Below, one piece after another: positions 25,423-35,060 of a stretch of DNA of 50,306 nucleotides; the first letter of the stretch is position 1; each line of letters begins with the position of its first letter. Position numbers and translations under genes: made by a program. The DNA comes from an uncultured Lachnospiraceae bacterium (GTDB lineage Bacteria; Bacillota; Clostridia; Lachnospirales; Lachnospiraceae). The DNA is taken from positions 1 through 50,306 of the forward strand of contig CAJTVN010000031.1 in assembly GCA_910579685.1 (NCBI GenBank), given 5' to 3'. A model generated the notes under the pieces. That model did not search any database and was not told where the DNA came from. It worked only from the letters and a program-made list of their open reading frames with translations.

Positions 25423-26769
25423 ATGAGCAAAGTGACATTTGACTATTCCAAGGCAGCGCCCTTCATTCAGGAGCATGAGGTGGAATCCATGAAGAAGCTG
25501 GCATTGGATGCAAAGGAATTACTGGTTTCCAAGAAGGGTGCGGGAAATGATTTCCTTGGATGGATTGATCTTCCTGTTAATTATGACAAGGAAGAGTTCG
25601 ACAGGATCAAAAAGGCGGCGGCCAAAATCCAGGGTGATTCCGAGGTGCTGCTGGTGATCGGTATCGGCGGATCTTATCTGGGAGCCAGAGCGGCTATCGA
25701 ATTTTTGCGCCACAGCTTCTACAATGTGGTAGATAAGGAGATCCGAAAAACACCTGAGATTTACTTTGTGGGAAATTCCATCAGCTCCACTTATATCAGA
25801 CATCTGATGGATGTGATCGGGGACAGAGATTTCTCCATCAATATGATCAGCAAGTCCGGAACCACCACGGAGCCCGCAATTGCGTTCCGGGTGTTTAAAG
25901 AGATGCTCGAGACGAAGTATGGCAAGGTAGAGGCTTCAAAGAGAATTTATGCGACCACGGATAAGGTGAGAGGCTCTCTGAAGAATCTGGCCAACGAGGA
26001 GGGCTACGAGAGCTTTGTGGTTCCCGATGACGTGGGAGGACGTTTCTCCGTTCTCACGGCGGTTGGGCTTCTTCCTATTGCGGTCAGCGGCGCCGATATC
26101 GACAAGCTGATGGAAGGTGCGGCCGAGGGAAGAAGGATGGCCCTTGAAGCTGATTTTGAGGAGAATGACGCAGTGAAATATGCGGCTCTGCGCAACATCC
26201 TTCTTAGAAAAGGAAAGGGAATCGAGATTCTTGCAAACTATGAGCCCAGCGTACATTATGTCTCCGAGTGGTGGAAGCAGCTTTATGGCGAGAGCGAGGG
26301 CAAGGATCAGAAGGGTATTTTCCCGGCGAGCGTGGATCTCACCACGGATCTTCACTCCATGGGGCAGTTTATCCAGGACGGTTCCAGAACCATGTTTGAG
26401 ACGGTAATTAATATTGAGACCAGCAGGGAAGAGATTATTCTGAAGGAAGAGCCGGTTGATCTTGACGGACTGAACTATCTGGCCGGCAAGAGCGTTGACT
26501 TTGTGAACAAGAGCGCCATGAACGGCACGATTCTGGCGCACACGGACGGACAGGTTCCCAACTTCATGGTAAATATTCCCGAGATCAATGAGTTTTATCT
26601 GGGAGAGCTGTTCTATTTCTTTGAGTTTGCCTGCGGCGTGAGCGGATATCTGCTGGGAGTGAATCCCTTCAATCAGCCTGGCGTGGAGAGCTACAAGAAG
26701 AATATGTTTGCCCTTCTGGGAAAACCCGGCTACGAGGCACAGAGGGAAGAGCTGCTTAAGAGATTATAA
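25423..26769 (+). CDS. pgi: glucose-6-phosphate isomerase
   Basis: This 448-residue enzyme interconverts glucose-6-phosphate and fructose-6-phosphate in the cytoplasm. The sugar-phosphate binding SIS motifs are visible: GIGGSYLGARAAIEF at 80-94 and SKSGTTTEPAIAFR near 143-156. The catalytic region GESEGKDQKGIFP, the HSMGQFIQDG signature and the C-terminal lysine segment (GVESYKKNMFALLG) are also present. Length is normal for the short Firmicute type. It links the fructose route of this window to glycolysis. A terminator follows. Confidence 0.95.
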   Translation: MSKVTFDYSKAAPFIQEHEVESMKKLALDAKELLVSKKGAGNDFLGWIDLPVNYDKEEFDRIKKAAAKIQGDSEVLLVIGIGGSYLGARAAIEFLRHSFYNVVDKEIRKTPEIYFVGNSISSTYIRHLMDVIGDRDFSINMISKSGTTTEPAIAFRVFKEMLETKYGKVEASKRIYATTDKVRGSLKNLANEEGYESFVVPDDVGGRFSVLTAVGLLPIAVSGADIDKLMEGAAEGRRMALEADFEENDAVKYAALRNILLRKGKGIEILANYEPSVHYVSEWWKQLYGESEGKDQKGIFPASVDLTTDLHSMGQFIQDGSRTMFETVINIETSREEIILKEEPVDLDGLNYLAGKSVDFVNKSAMNGTILAHTDGQVPNFMVNIPEINEFYLGELFYFFEFACGVSGYLLGVNPFNQPGVESYKKNMFALLGKPGYEAQREELLKRL

Positions 26770-26802
26770 GAAGCCAAAAAGAATATCAGGAAGTAAAAGG
26801 GT

Positions 26803-26833
26803 ATCCCCGGATCGCTTAGGGTCCGGGGATTTT
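26803..26833 (+). terminator. pgi terminator
   Basis: ATCCCCGGA (26803-26811) pairs with TCCGGGGAT (26822-26830) and is followed by TTT. Confidence 0.8.
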
Positions 26834-26883
26834 GTCACCTTTGTATTTTGGAGAGAAGAGCTTCCTGAAGTACCTGGGAAAAG

Positions 26884-27373
26884 TTGATATCCATTGCCAT
26901 TGCGAATACTTATGTGCCTGTAAGCCGGCCTGTCAGGGGCCTGTGCGAGCAGCTGAGCGCTGCCGGCAGAACTTGCGCCTTTTTCTATAACTGGGAGGAG
27001 CTGCGGGATCTGAGCCGGCCATCCTCTCTTGCCTGCAGTTTTTATGTGTCCGGAAGCGTCTGCGGGTATGAGAGAGCAAATGAGATGGTCACAGAAAGCG
27101 CTCTTTCTTATATTGCCGGCGAAAAGCCGGATTTTGCATTTGTATATCTGGGATGTACGGACGAGGTTGGACATGCGCATGGGTGGATGAGTGATGAGTA
27201 TTATCATGCCTGTTCCCAGTCGCTGGATGAGGTGGGCAGGCTGGTTGAATGCTTTGGAAAACCGGCCCGGGGCAGAGCTCCCAAAAGCAAATATATGTGA
27301 CATAGCCCCGACCATAGCGGCCCTGGAGGGTGTTGCTTCTGACAGAGATTGGGAGGGCAGGAGTCTGTTGTAA
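26884..27373 (+). pseudogene. remnant of an alkaline phosphatase/phosphodiesterase-family gene
   Basis: The first frame (to 27300) holds the middle of a type I phosphodiesterase-like protein: CAFFYNWEELRDLSRP and PDFAFVYLGCTDEVGHAHGW, with a metal-binding D-E-x-GH-x-H pattern. The N-terminal nucleophile region is absent. After VECFG the segment with the DHGG site is missing, and the final part (ICDIAPTIAALEGV, DWEGRSLL) continues in another frame to the TAA at 27371-27373. So there is a 5' truncation, an internal deletion and a frameshift. It is not expected to be active. Confidence 0.75.
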
Positions 27374-27483
27374 GGCGTTTGGGAAGGAATAGATAAAATT
27401 CCAACATAATGTGCTTGCTTTTTCAATTCAGCAGTGATATAGTAAATACATTCTGATATCGTATTTCGTTTATGCGATTCTGG

Positions 27484-27502
27484 CTTCCGGCCATGCCGGA
27501 AG
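27484..27502. repeat. 8-bp perfect hairpin in a 281-bp gap
   Basis: CTTCCGGC (27484-27491) and GCCGGAAG (27495-27502) surround a three-base loop. It sits in the gap 27374-27654 between two decayed genes. Nothing else was recognised in this gap apart from the ribosome site AAGGAG at its end. Confidence 0.5.
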
Positions 27503-27654
27503 ATAAAAGGGCGTTTCGCCTTATTGATACCCACTGTAAAGCTGGCAGAAAATAGAAAGCGGCAGCAGAATGTCCCGCACTATTCCGGCGTACTTTCCGT
27601 TTCCTGCAGGAGTGTTTTCTGCCAGGGAAATAATTGATTGGAAAGGAGCTGTTC

Positions 27655-28246
27655 ATGACAAAAGAAACAAAGCCAGTTATCAACAATCCGAAAATTTCTG
27701 ACAGCAGTAGCAAGCTGATTTTCGGAGACAATATTTTAAGCGCCCAGTTTTTCCGGGATTATGCCGACATTGAGATTTTGAAGAACGTCAGGCCGGAAGA
27801 TGTGGAGGATGTATCTAACCGTTATATGCCGTTGTTCAGTACGGAGAGGGAGAGCGACACGGTCAAGAGAGTGGATATTTCCAGGTATCTTCCTGTGGAT
27901 AAACTACCTTTGGAAAAGAATGAAGATGAAGTCAGTTTACCGTTGTATATTGTTTCACTTATTGAACACAAGACGAAAGTGGAGTATAATGTGATTATGC
28001 AGGTGCTCCGTTATATGGTTTATATCTGGGAAGACTATGAGAAGGAGATGGAAAGACGGCATCCGGATGTCAGCCAGAGGAAGGATTTCAGGTGAGCGGG
28101 CAGATGAAATTCTGAAGGATACACCAGAATATCTGCTGGATATCATGGCGAAACTGTTGCGGGCGCTGCTGTATAAGATGAATCTGCCGGAGGAAGAGGC
28201 GGAGAGCGAGTACAGAAAGGCGCTTGAGGAATACTTGGAAGAATGA
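27655..28246 (+). pseudogene. Rpn-family recombination-promoting nuclease, internal deletion
   Basis: The first frame (27655-28095) has the N-terminal half of an Rpn/PD-(D/E)XK protein: DNILSAQFFRDYADIEILKN, VDISRYLP, LYIVSLIEHKTKVEYNVIMQ and VLRYMVYIWEDYEKEMERRH, including the E-x-K of the nuclease site. After SQRKDFR it stops at a TGA. A second frame (to 28246) resumes with ERADEILKDTPEYLLDIMAK, which belongs to the C-terminal helical part of the same family. The segment between is missing (family memory: roughly a hundred residues). The join is near 28090-28100. The N-terminal ORF could still be translated, with a good AAGGAG site. Confidence 0.75.
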
Positions 28247-28277
28247 CGGCATAACGTTTAGAACATGGCATATGAAG

Positions 28278-28324
28278 AACTCCCGGTGCAGGATCAATCA
28301 TTGTCCTGCATTGGGAGTTTTTTT
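28278..28324 (+). terminator. terminator between the Rpn remnant and trpA
   Basis: AACTCCC plus TGCAGGA (28278-28293, two-base bulge) pairs with TCCTGCA plus GGGAGTT (28304-28319), followed by a T-run on the plus strand. It can also serve the convergent trp operon, although the minus-strand tail has few T. Confidence 0.75.
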
Positions 28325-28335
28325 GCAAAATCACC

Positions 28336-29151
28336 TTAGGCGGGATCAAGGGATAACGCATTCTTCATCTTCCTGACATACCTGCCCACGGGCCCGGCCG
28401 CCTCTGTTCCATATTCGGCAATGAGTTTGACGATGGCCGAGCCCACGATGGCACCGTCAGATATTTCTGCCATTTTGCGGGCCTGCTCCGGTGTGGAGAT
28501 ACCAAAGCCCACGGCGCAGGGCACGGATGTGGTTTGTTTTACCAGCTTTACCATGGAGGCGACATCCGTGTTGATTTTGCTGCGGACTCCGGTGACACCC
28601 AGGCTGGAAACTATATAGAGGAAGCCCTCCGCCTCTTTGGCGATCATAGAAATTCGGTTTTCCGAAGTGGGGGCGATCAGGGAGATCAGGGCCACGCCGT
28701 ATTCCCGGCACAGGCCGCTGAACTCGCCCTTTTCCTCGAAAGGAAGATCGGGAAGGATCAGGCCGTTGATGCCGATTTGGGCGCAGGCTGAGATGAAACG
28801 CCGTGCTCCATAGGAAAAAACCACATTGGCGTAGGTCATGAAGACCATGGGAATCGTGACGGTGCGGCGGAGCTCCTTTACCATGTCAAAGATCTTATCC
28901 GTGGTGACACCGCCGATGAGCGCCCTTAAGTTTGCGGCCTGGATTACCGGGCCTTCTGCGGTGGGATCAGAGAAGGGAATTCCCAGCTCGATCAGGTCTG
29001 CTCCGTTGGCGGCCATACTGCGGACGACCGCCTTTGTGGTTTCCAGATCGGGATCCCCGCAGGTGACAAAGGGAATAAAGGCCTTGCCCTTTTTGAAAGC
29101 TTCTTTTATCTGATCGGCGGGTCTGTAAATCTGCATATCTGTATTATTCAT
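28336..29151 (-). CDS. trpA: tryptophan synthase alpha subunit
   Basis: This 271-residue subunit cleaves indole-3-glycerol phosphate to indole, which is channelled to TrpB. Visible motifs are FIPFVTCGDPDLETT, the catalytic glutamate in LIELGIPFSDPTAEGPVIQ, and the second catalytic acid region LPDLPFEEKGE. The phosphate-binding GFGISTPEQ and GSAIVK are also present. The ATG at 29151 is inside the end of trpB (8-bp overlap, CATGAATAA), with GGGGAGGA upstream; a longer frame is an artefact. Last gene of the operon. Confidence 0.95.
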   Translation of the reverse strand: MNNTDMQIYRPADQIKEAFKKGKAFIPFVTCGDPDLETTKAVVRSMAANGADLIELGIPFSDPTAEGPVIQAANLRALIGGVTTDKIFDMVKELRRTVTIPMVFMTYANVVFSYGARRFISACAQIGINGLILPDLPFEEKGEFSGLCREYGVALISLIAPTSENRISMIAKEAEGFLYIVSSLGVTGVRSKINTDVASMVKLVKQTTSVPCAVGFGISTPEQARKMAEISDGAIVGSAIVKLIAEYGTEAAGPVGRYVRKMKNALSLDPA

Positions 29152-30334
29152 GAATATCCTCCCCTCTGTAGCGGGCAATGGCGGCGCAGTCCTTGTCACC
29201 CCGGCCCGAAATGGTGATGACTATGATTTTGTCTTTTGAACACTGTGGTGCTGTTTTCATGGCGTATGCCACGGCATGGGCGCTCTCGATGGCGGGAATA
29301 ATGCCCTCCGTCCGGGAAAGATACTCAAAGGCATTTACCGCCTCCTCATCGGACACAGGCACATACCTCGCCCGTCCCGTATCGTGGAGCCATGCGTGCT
29401 CCGGCCCGATACCCGGATAGTCCAGTCCTGCGGAGATGGAGTAGACCGGGGCGATCTGGCCGTACTCATCCTGGCAGAAATAGGATTTCATGCCATGGAA
29501 GATACCGGGTTTTCCCGTGGCGATCGTAGCCGCCGTCTCAAAGGTGTCAATCCCTCTTCCTGCGGCCTCGCAGCCGATTAACTCCACTTCCTCATCTTCA
29601 ATAAAGTGATAAAAGCTGCCCATGGCATTGCTCCCGCCGCCCACGCAGGCTATGACCGTATCCGGAAGCCGTCCCTCTTTTTCCAGCATCTGCTGTTTGA
29701 CCTCCCGGGAGATCACGGCCTGAAAATCACGCACAATGGTTGGGAAGGGATGAGGCCCCATGACAGAACCCAGACAGTAATGGGTATCGCTGATCCGGCC
29801 GGTCCACTCTCTCATGGCTTCGGATACGGCATCCTTTAAGGTGGCGGTTCCGGTTTTAACGGGAATTACCTCGGCCCCGAGCAGCCGCATCCGGTAGACG
29901 TTGAGCGCCTGTCTTACGGTATCTTCTTCTCCCATAAAAACCACGCATTCCATGCCGAAGAGTGCGGCTGCAGTGGCCGTGGCCACACCGTGCTGTCCGG
30001 CCCCGGTCTCCGCAATCAGTCTTGTTTTTCCCATCTTTTTGGCCAGAAGCGCCTGACCCAGTACATTATTGATCTTGTGGGAGCCGGTGTGGTTCAGATC
30101 CTCCCGTTTCAGGTAGATTTTGGCACCGCCAAGATCCCGGGTCATTTTTTGGGCATGATACAGACGGCTGGGGCGTCCGGCATATTCGTTAAAAAGCTCT
30201 GTGAGCTCCCGGTTAAATTCGGGATCATTTTTATAATGTTCATAAGCGACCTCAAGCTCGATCACGGCATTCATAAGCGTCTCGGGAATGTACTGACCGC
30301 CATGGGAGCCGAAGCGTCCGTTTGATTGTGGCAT
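29144..30334 (-). CDS. trpB: tryptophan synthase beta subunit
   Basis: This 396-residue PLP enzyme joins indole and serine to make tryptophan. It shows the PLP-lysine region EDLNHTGSHKINN, the ETGAGQHGVATATAAALFGM segment, the PLP phosphate loop CVGGGSNAMG and the C-terminal SGRGDKD. It starts 12 bp after trpF and overlaps trpA, so the two subunits are co-translated. Confidence 0.96.
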   Translation of the reverse strand: MPQSNGRFGSHGGQYIPETLMNAVIELEVAYEHYKNDPEFNRELTELFNEYAGRPSRLYHAQKMTRDLGGAKIYLKREDLNHTGSHKINNVLGQALLAKKMGKTRLIAETGAGQHGVATATAAALFGMECVVFMGEEDTVRQALNVYRMRLLGAEVIPVKTGTATLKDAVSEAMREWTGRISDTHYCLGSVMGPHPFPTIVRDFQAVISREVKQQMLEKEGRLPDTVIACVGGGSNAMGSFYHFIEDEEVELIGCEAAGRGIDTFETAATIATGKPGIFHGMKSYFCQDEYGQIAPVYSISAGLDYPGIGPEHAWLHDTGRARYVPVSDEEAVNAFEYLSRTEGIIPAIESAHAVAYAMKTAPQCSKDKIIVITISGRGDKDCAAIARYRGEDIHE

Positions 30335-30346
30335 AATTTTGTCTCC

Positions 30347-31018
30347 TTATTTATTTTTCGTGTGGGTGCGGACCGTTTGGATAAAGGCCCGCATTTTATC
30401 ATAATCCTTGCAGCTGCCAGCCTCGTTACCGAAGCTTTCCGTGCAGGGAGCCATGGTACCGGAGATTCCCGCTCCGGAGGCTTCCACTGCGGAGCTTACA
30501 TCCACGGCATAGGGATGGCAGAGGGCGAGCGCATCCGCAACATTTTCGCAGTTCAGCCCTCCGGCAAGGAAAAAGGGTCTGTCTATATTCCGGATCAGGG
30601 ACCAGTCGAAGGCTTTGCCTGCTCCGAGCCCTCCGTCCAGCAAAAGATAATCGGAAGGAAAGTCCAGGGCCTTTTCGATATCCCCCTGTTCCCGAATGAT
30701 AAAAGCCTTTATTACCGGACAGGGGAAAAGATTCTTAAGCCTCTCGCAGTAAGCCGTATCTTCGTTTCCGTGAAGCTGAACGATCTGAATGGTTCCGGAT
30801 TTCAGCAGGGAAACCATGTTTTCCACGGGTTCATCCACGAAAACGCCCACGGCAGGGATCCGGGGATCGAGAAATCTTCGCAAAGCGGCTGCCTGGGAGG
30901 GAGAAACATAGCGCCTGCGGCCTTTTTGGAAGACAAAGCCAACGTAATCCGGAAGAAGTTCGTTGGCGTATTGAATGTCCTTTGGGGTGCGCAGTCCGCA
31001 GATCTTGATTTTTGTCAT
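30347..31018 (-). CDS. trpF: phosphoribosylanthranilate isomerase
   Basis: The 223-residue TIM-barrel enzyme converts N-(5-phosphoribosyl)anthranilate to the carboxyphenylamino-deoxyribulose phosphate. Motifs: KIKICGLRTPKD with the catalytic cysteine, YVGFVFQKGRRRYVSPSQA, VQLHGNEDTAYC, LLLDGGLGAGKAFDW with the catalytic aspartate and FLAGGLNCENV. Its ATG overlaps the trpC stop by 4 bp. Confidence 0.94.
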   Translation of the reverse strand: MTKIKICGLRTPKDIQYANELLPDYVGFVFQKGRRRYVSPSQAAALRRFLDPRIPAVGVFVDEPVENMVSLLKSGTIQIVQLHGNEDTAYCERLKNLFPCPVIKAFIIREQGDIEKALDFPSDYLLLDGGLGAGKAFDWSLIRNIDRPFFLAGGLNCENVADALALCHPYAVDVSSAVEASGAGISGTMAPCTESFGNEAGSCKDYDKMRAFIQTVRTHTKNK

Positions 31019-31857
31019 GTTGCTTCCCCGCTTTCTGTGCCGGTTGCGGCAGATGTGCGGTCTGTGTCGCCTGCGTATCCCCGAAGGGCATCCAGTGCGG
31101 CCTTTTTGTCTTTGGCTCGCATGAGGGTCTCCCCGATGAGCACGGCATCCGCCTTTGCCTTGCGCAAGATCTGAATGTCGGCGGCACAGCGGATACCGCT
31201 CTCGGCCACAAACAGGACGGACTCTGGTACCAGCCGGCGCAGTTCTATGGAATTGCGCACGTCCACGGTAAAATCCTTCAGGTTCCGGTTGTTTACCCCG
31301 ACAATGCGGGCGCCGGCGTTGAGGGCGGAGCGGATCTGCGCCTCATCGTGGGCCTCCACCAGGGCGGACAGGCCCAGTTCATCACAGATTCCGATATAGC
31401 GCAGCAGGGTTTCCTCCGGCAGCAGGGAACAGATGAGAAGCACGGCTGCGGCTCCAAGGCGCTTTGCCTCGTAAATCATGTACTCATCCACCACAAAATC
31501 CTTTCGGAGGCAGGGAATGGAGACCAACGAAGCGATCTCTTCCAGATAGCTGTCGGTGCCAAGAAACCATTTGGGCTCCGTGAGCACGGAAATACAGGAG
31601 GCGCCGGCTCTTTCATATTCCTTTGCTATGGAGAGATAAGGAAAATCCTCCGCAATCACGCCCTTGGAGGGAGACGCTTTTTTGCATTCGCAGATAAAGC
31701 CGATTTCCTGCGAGCGGAGCGCCTTTTCAAAAGGAAACCCTGTATTACATTCCATTGAAAGGGCCTGCTGTTTTAACTTTTCCAGGGGAAGCGTCTCTTT
31801 GGCGGCGCCAACTCTTTGTTTTGCATATGCCGCTATGGTATCCAAAATAGTATCCAT
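31015..31857 (-). CDS. trpC: indole-3-glycerol phosphate synthase
   Basis: The 280-residue TIM-barrel enzyme closes the indole ring. Motifs: FICECKKASPSKG with the catalytic lysine, ISVLTEPKWFLGTDSYLEEI, CLRKDFVVDEYMIYEAK, VGVNNRNLKDF, FVAESGI and VLIGETLMRA. An ATG at 31857 is used; a GTG at 31866 nearer to AAAGG is possible. It lies 46 bp after trpD and overlaps trpF by 4 bp. Confidence 0.94.
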   Translation of the reverse strand: MDTILDTIAAYAKQRVGAAKETLPLEKLKQQALSMECNTGFPFEKALRSQEIGFICECKKASPSKGVIAEDFPYLSIAKEYERAGASCISVLTEPKWFLGTDSYLEEIASLVSIPCLRKDFVVDEYMIYEAKRLGAAAVLLICSLLPEETLLRYIGICDELGLSALVEAHDEAQIRSALNAGARIVGVNNRNLKDFTVDVRNSIELRRLVPESVLFVAESGIRCAADIQILRKAKADAVLIGETLMRAKDKKAALDALRGYAGDTDRTSAATGTESGEAT

Positions 31858-31903
31858 ATCTGTCACTGACCTTTCTGTAAAAATTTTCCGAACCCTGCTG
31901 CGG

Positions 31904-32929
31904 TCAGGAGTTGCTGAGCGTCCGGAACGCTTCCAGCTTCGCCAGGGCGGCCCCGCTGTCGATCAGCTCTGCGGCCAGGACGGCGCCCTCGGCAAGGTCT
32001 TTTGCTTTGCCGCCAATATAGAGGGCGGCTCCCGCATTCATAAGGACGGCGTTGCGTTTGGAGCCCTTCCCGCCTTTGAGGATAGAGAGTGTGATGGCCG
32101 CATTTTCCTTTGGAGTTCCCCCGGCGAGCTCCTGCTTTTTGCAGGTGGAAAAACCAAAGTCTTCCGGAAAAACCGTGTAGGACCGGTAGCTTCCCCTGTC
32201 AAACTCGCAGATAAAGGTGGGGGCACTGACAGAGATCTCATCCAGCTTGTCGGTGCCGTAGACCACCATCCCTCTCTTTACGCCCAGGCTGGTGAGCACT
32301 CTGGCAAGAGGCTCCACCAGGGAACGGTCGTAGACACCGAGAAGCTGCATGGAGGGGGAAGCGGGATTGGTGAGGGGACCAAGAATATTGAATACGGTGC
32401 GGATCCCCAGCTCCTTTCTGATGCTTCCCACGTATTTCATGGAGGTGTGATATTTCTGAGCGAAGAAGAAACAGATTCCGACCTTCTCCAACAGCTCCAC
32501 GCACTTTTCCGGCGAAAGATTGATATTGACACCAAGGGCTTCCAGACAGTCTGCGGTTCCGCACTGAGAGGAAGCGGCCCGGTTGCCGTGCTTTGCCACC
32601 CGGATACCGCCGGCCGCGGCCACCAGTGCGGAGGTAGTGGAAATATTAAAGCTGTGTGCGCCGTCCCCGCCTGTCCCCACGATCTCCATCACGTCCATGT
32701 GATGTTCCGCTCTGACGGCATGCTCACGCATGGCGGCGGCGCAGCCTGCGATCTCGTCGATGGTTTCCGCCGTGGTGCTCTTGGTGGAAAGGGCGGCAAG
32801 AAAAGCGGCATTCTGAGTGGGAGAGGTCTCGCCGCTCATGATCTCGTTCATGACGGTGTAGGCCTCGTCATAGGTCAGATCCTGTTTGTCAACAATTTTT
32901 ACAATCGCTTCTTTGATCATCATTTTCAT
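31904..32929 (-). CDS. trpD: anthranilate phosphoribosyltransferase
   Basis: The 341-residue enzyme adds phosphoribose to anthranilate. The PRPP site GTGGDGAHSFNIST, the KHGNRAASSQCGTAD segment, FFFAQKYHTSMKYVGSIRKE and RTVFNILGPLTNP are all present. It is separate from trpG, unlike the fused enterobacterial form, and overlaps the trpG stop by 4 bp. Confidence 0.95.
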   Translation of the reverse strand: MKMMIKEAIVKIVDKQDLTYDEAYTVMNEIMSGETSPTQNAAFLAALSTKSTTAETIDEIAGCAAAMREHAVRAEHHMDVMEIVGTGGDGAHSFNISTTSALVAAAGGIRVAKHGNRAASSQCGTADCLEALGVNINLSPEKCVELLEKVGICFFFAQKYHTSMKYVGSIRKELGIRTVFNILGPLTNPASPSMQLLGVYDRSLVEPLARVLTSLGVKRGMVVYGTDKLDEISVSAPTFICEFDRGSYRSYTVFPEDFGFSTCKKQELAGGTPKENAAITLSILKGGKGSKRNAVLMNAGAALYIGGKAKDLAEGAVLAAELIDSGAALAKLEAFRTLSNS

Positions 32930-33519
32930 CCTTTCTTTGACTGATTGTTATAACTTATGGAAAGAAAATTTGTCAGCATAGTTTTGCCGTCCGGTGTGAG
33001 AATGGATTCCGGATGGAACTGCAGACCGTAAACCGGGTTGAGCCGATGCTGGACGGCCATGATTTCGCCGTCCTGTGTCCGTGCCGTTACCATAAGGCAT
33101 TCGGGAAGCGTCTCTTCCAGGACGGCAAGGGAATGGTATCTGGCTACGGGTGCGGTATCAGGACATCCTCCAAACAGGACGCATTCTCTGCTGAACACTG
33201 TCTCGGATTGCTTTCCATGCATCAGCCTCTTTGCATAGGAAACGGTGGCCCCGCAGGCTTTGCAGATCGCCTGATGCCCCAGGCAGATGCCGAGAATCGG
33301 AATTTCGCTCCCCAGCGTCTTTACCACGTCGATACAAATTCCCGCATCCTCCGGACGGCCCGGTCCGGGGGAGAGAATGATGGCCTGCGGATTCATCCCT
33401 CTGATCTCATCCACTGTGGCAGCATCATTCCGAATGACATTAATCTGAGGATTGACGGAGCCGGCAAGCTGAAACAGATTATAGGAAAAGCTGTCATAAT
33501 TATCGATCAGTAAGATCAT
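32926..33519 (-). CDS. trpG: anthranilate synthase component II (glutamine amidotransferase)
   Basis: The 197-residue class I amidotransferase supplies ammonia to TrpE. Visible are the start LLIDNYDSFSYNLFQL, the oxyanion segment SPGPGRPEDAG, the nucleophile cysteine in GICLGHQAI and the catalytic histidine/glutamate in GLQFHPESILT. It overlaps trpE by 4 bp and trpD by 4 bp, consistent with tight stoichiometry. Confidence 0.95.
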   Translation of the reverse strand: MILLIDNYDSFSYNLFQLAGSVNPQINVIRNDAATVDEIRGMNPQAIILSPGPGRPEDAGICIDVVKTLGSEIPILGICLGHQAICKACGATVSYAKRLMHGKQSETVFSRECVLFGGCPDTAPVARYHSLAVLEETLPECLMVTARTQDGEIMAVQHRLNPVYGLQFHPESILTPDGKTMLTNFLSISYNNQSKKG

Positions 33520-34991
33520 TCTTCCACCTCCTGTGCTTTCTCCAATGCTTTAACAACGGCAGCGGCCTTGCGGCGGCATTCCTGATATTCCTTTTCGGGA
33601 ACGGAATCGGCCACGATTCCCGCACCGCTTCGGATGAATACTCTGCCGTTTTTCTTATAAGCGATCCGGATGGCGATGCAGGTATCCAGATTGCCGGTAA
33701 AATCAATATAACCGATGGCTCCGCCATAAATGCCGCGCTTGTTATTTTCCAGATCATTGATCAGCTGGCAGGCTCTGAGCTTGGGGGCTCCGGATAGGGT
33801 TCCTGCAGGGAGGATGGCGTCTATGGCGCGGAGAGCGTCCTTGTCTTCCCTGATCTGGCCCCGTACTGTGGAACCGATGTGCATAACATGGGAGAAGCGC
33901 TCGATGCTGTGGTATTTTTCCACCTCAACCGTGCCGAATTTGCTGATCTTTCCGAGATCATTTCTTCCCAGGTCAACCAGCATATTGTGTTCCGCCAGTT
34001 CCTTGGGATCGGAGAGAAGCTCTTTTTCAAGGGCCTTATCCTCCTGCGGGGTTTGGCCCCTTGGCCTGGTGCCTGCCAGGGGAAAGGTATGGAGAACGCC
34101 GTCCTCCAGTTTTACAAGCGTTTCCGGAGAGGCGCCCGCAACCTCCATATCGTCGCTGGAAAAGTAAAACATATAGGGAGAAGGATTTAAGGTTCGAAGA
34201 ATACGGTATGCTCCAAGCAGGCTCCCGGTAAATCCGGCTTCCAGACGGTTGGAAAGCACAATCTGGAAGATGTCTCCTTCTCTGATATGGTATTTCGCCC
34301 TTTCTACCATGGCGCAGTATTCCTCCTGGTGAAACAGAGAAGTGAATTCCGTGGTACATCTGCCGGGAGGCTCCGCACAGGGAGAACCGTATTGAATCAG
34401 GTCTGCCATGTGCTGTAGCTCCAGGACCGCCCGGTTGTATTCGCTCTTCCAGTTGTCCAGCTTTATATTTACGATCAGAATGATTTTCTGCCGGAAATGA
34501 TCAAAAGCGATCACCTTGTGAAAAAGCATCAGATCCACGTCCTGAAACCCCTCTGTGTCGCTGGCATCCAGACGCAGGGACGGCTCGGAGTATTTCAGAT
34601 AGTCATAGGAGAAATATCCGACAAGGCCGCCGGTAAAGGGCGGAAGGTTGGAAAACCTGGGGCTTTTGTTTTCCTCGATTATCTGACGGATATAGTGTCC
34701 TGGATCCCTGGTCTCAACGGAGAGTGAACCCGCCTTCATCTGCCCGTCCAGACAGGTGATTTCCATGCTGGGATCATAGCCCAGAAAGGTGTAGCGCCCC
34801 CAGTCTCCGCTTTCGGAGACGGATTCCAGAAGATAACAATGGACGGAGATGTTTTTCAGTATTTTCAAAACCTCGATGGGGGTTTTGACATCGGACAGAA
34901 TTTCCGCACTGACAGGGGCCGTCCGATACAGTCCCCCGGCGCTCATTTCTCTTATGGTCTCCGAATCCGGAAAAACAGTGTGAAGTTTCAT
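33516..34991 (-). CDS. trpE: anthranilate synthase component I
   Basis: This 491-residue enzyme makes anthranilate from chorismate and ammonia. The N-terminal feedback region YLLESVSESGDWGRYTFLGY is followed by the catalytic domain. Catalytic-domain motifs are GDIFQIVLSNR, PSPYMFYF, GASPETLV, HTFPLAGTRPRG, LSGAPKLRACQLI, GIYGGAIGYI, IRSGAGIVADS and PEKEYQE. The ATG at 34991 is chosen because GGAGGT lies eight bases upstream and the protein then has family length. A longer frame runs back into the leader hairpin. First gene of the operon, behind the T-box. Confidence 0.95.
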   Translation of the reverse strand: MKLHTVFPDSETIREMSAGGLYRTAPVSAEILSDVKTPIEVLKILKNISVHCYLLESVSESGDWGRYTFLGYDPSMEITCLDGQMKAGSLSVETRDPGHYIRQIIEENKSPRFSNLPPFTGGLVGYFSYDYLKYSEPSLRLDASDTEGFQDVDLMLFHKVIAFDHFRQKIILIVNIKLDNWKSEYNRAVLELQHMADLIQYGSPCAEPPGRCTTEFTSLFHQEEYCAMVERAKYHIREGDIFQIVLSNRLEAGFTGSLLGAYRILRTLNPSPYMFYFSSDDMEVAGASPETLVKLEDGVLHTFPLAGTRPRGQTPQEDKALEKELLSDPKELAEHNMLVDLGRNDLGKISKFGTVEVEKYHSIERFSHVMHIGSTVRGQIREDKDALRAIDAILPAGTLSGAPKLRACQLINDLENNKRGIYGGAIGYIDFTGNLDTCIAIRIAYKKNGRVFIRSGAGIVADSVPEKEYQECRRKAAAVVKALEKAQEVEE

Positions 34992-35060
34992 GCATATTAC
35001 CTCCTTGCTTCCATGTGCGGGCCTGTATAATCGGGCGGGAAGAATTCCTGCTCGTGCGCC

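Noticed and set aside
31664..32944. 426-codon plus-strand frame opposite trpC/trpD
   Set aside because: It is the antisense shadow of two well-supported trp genes.
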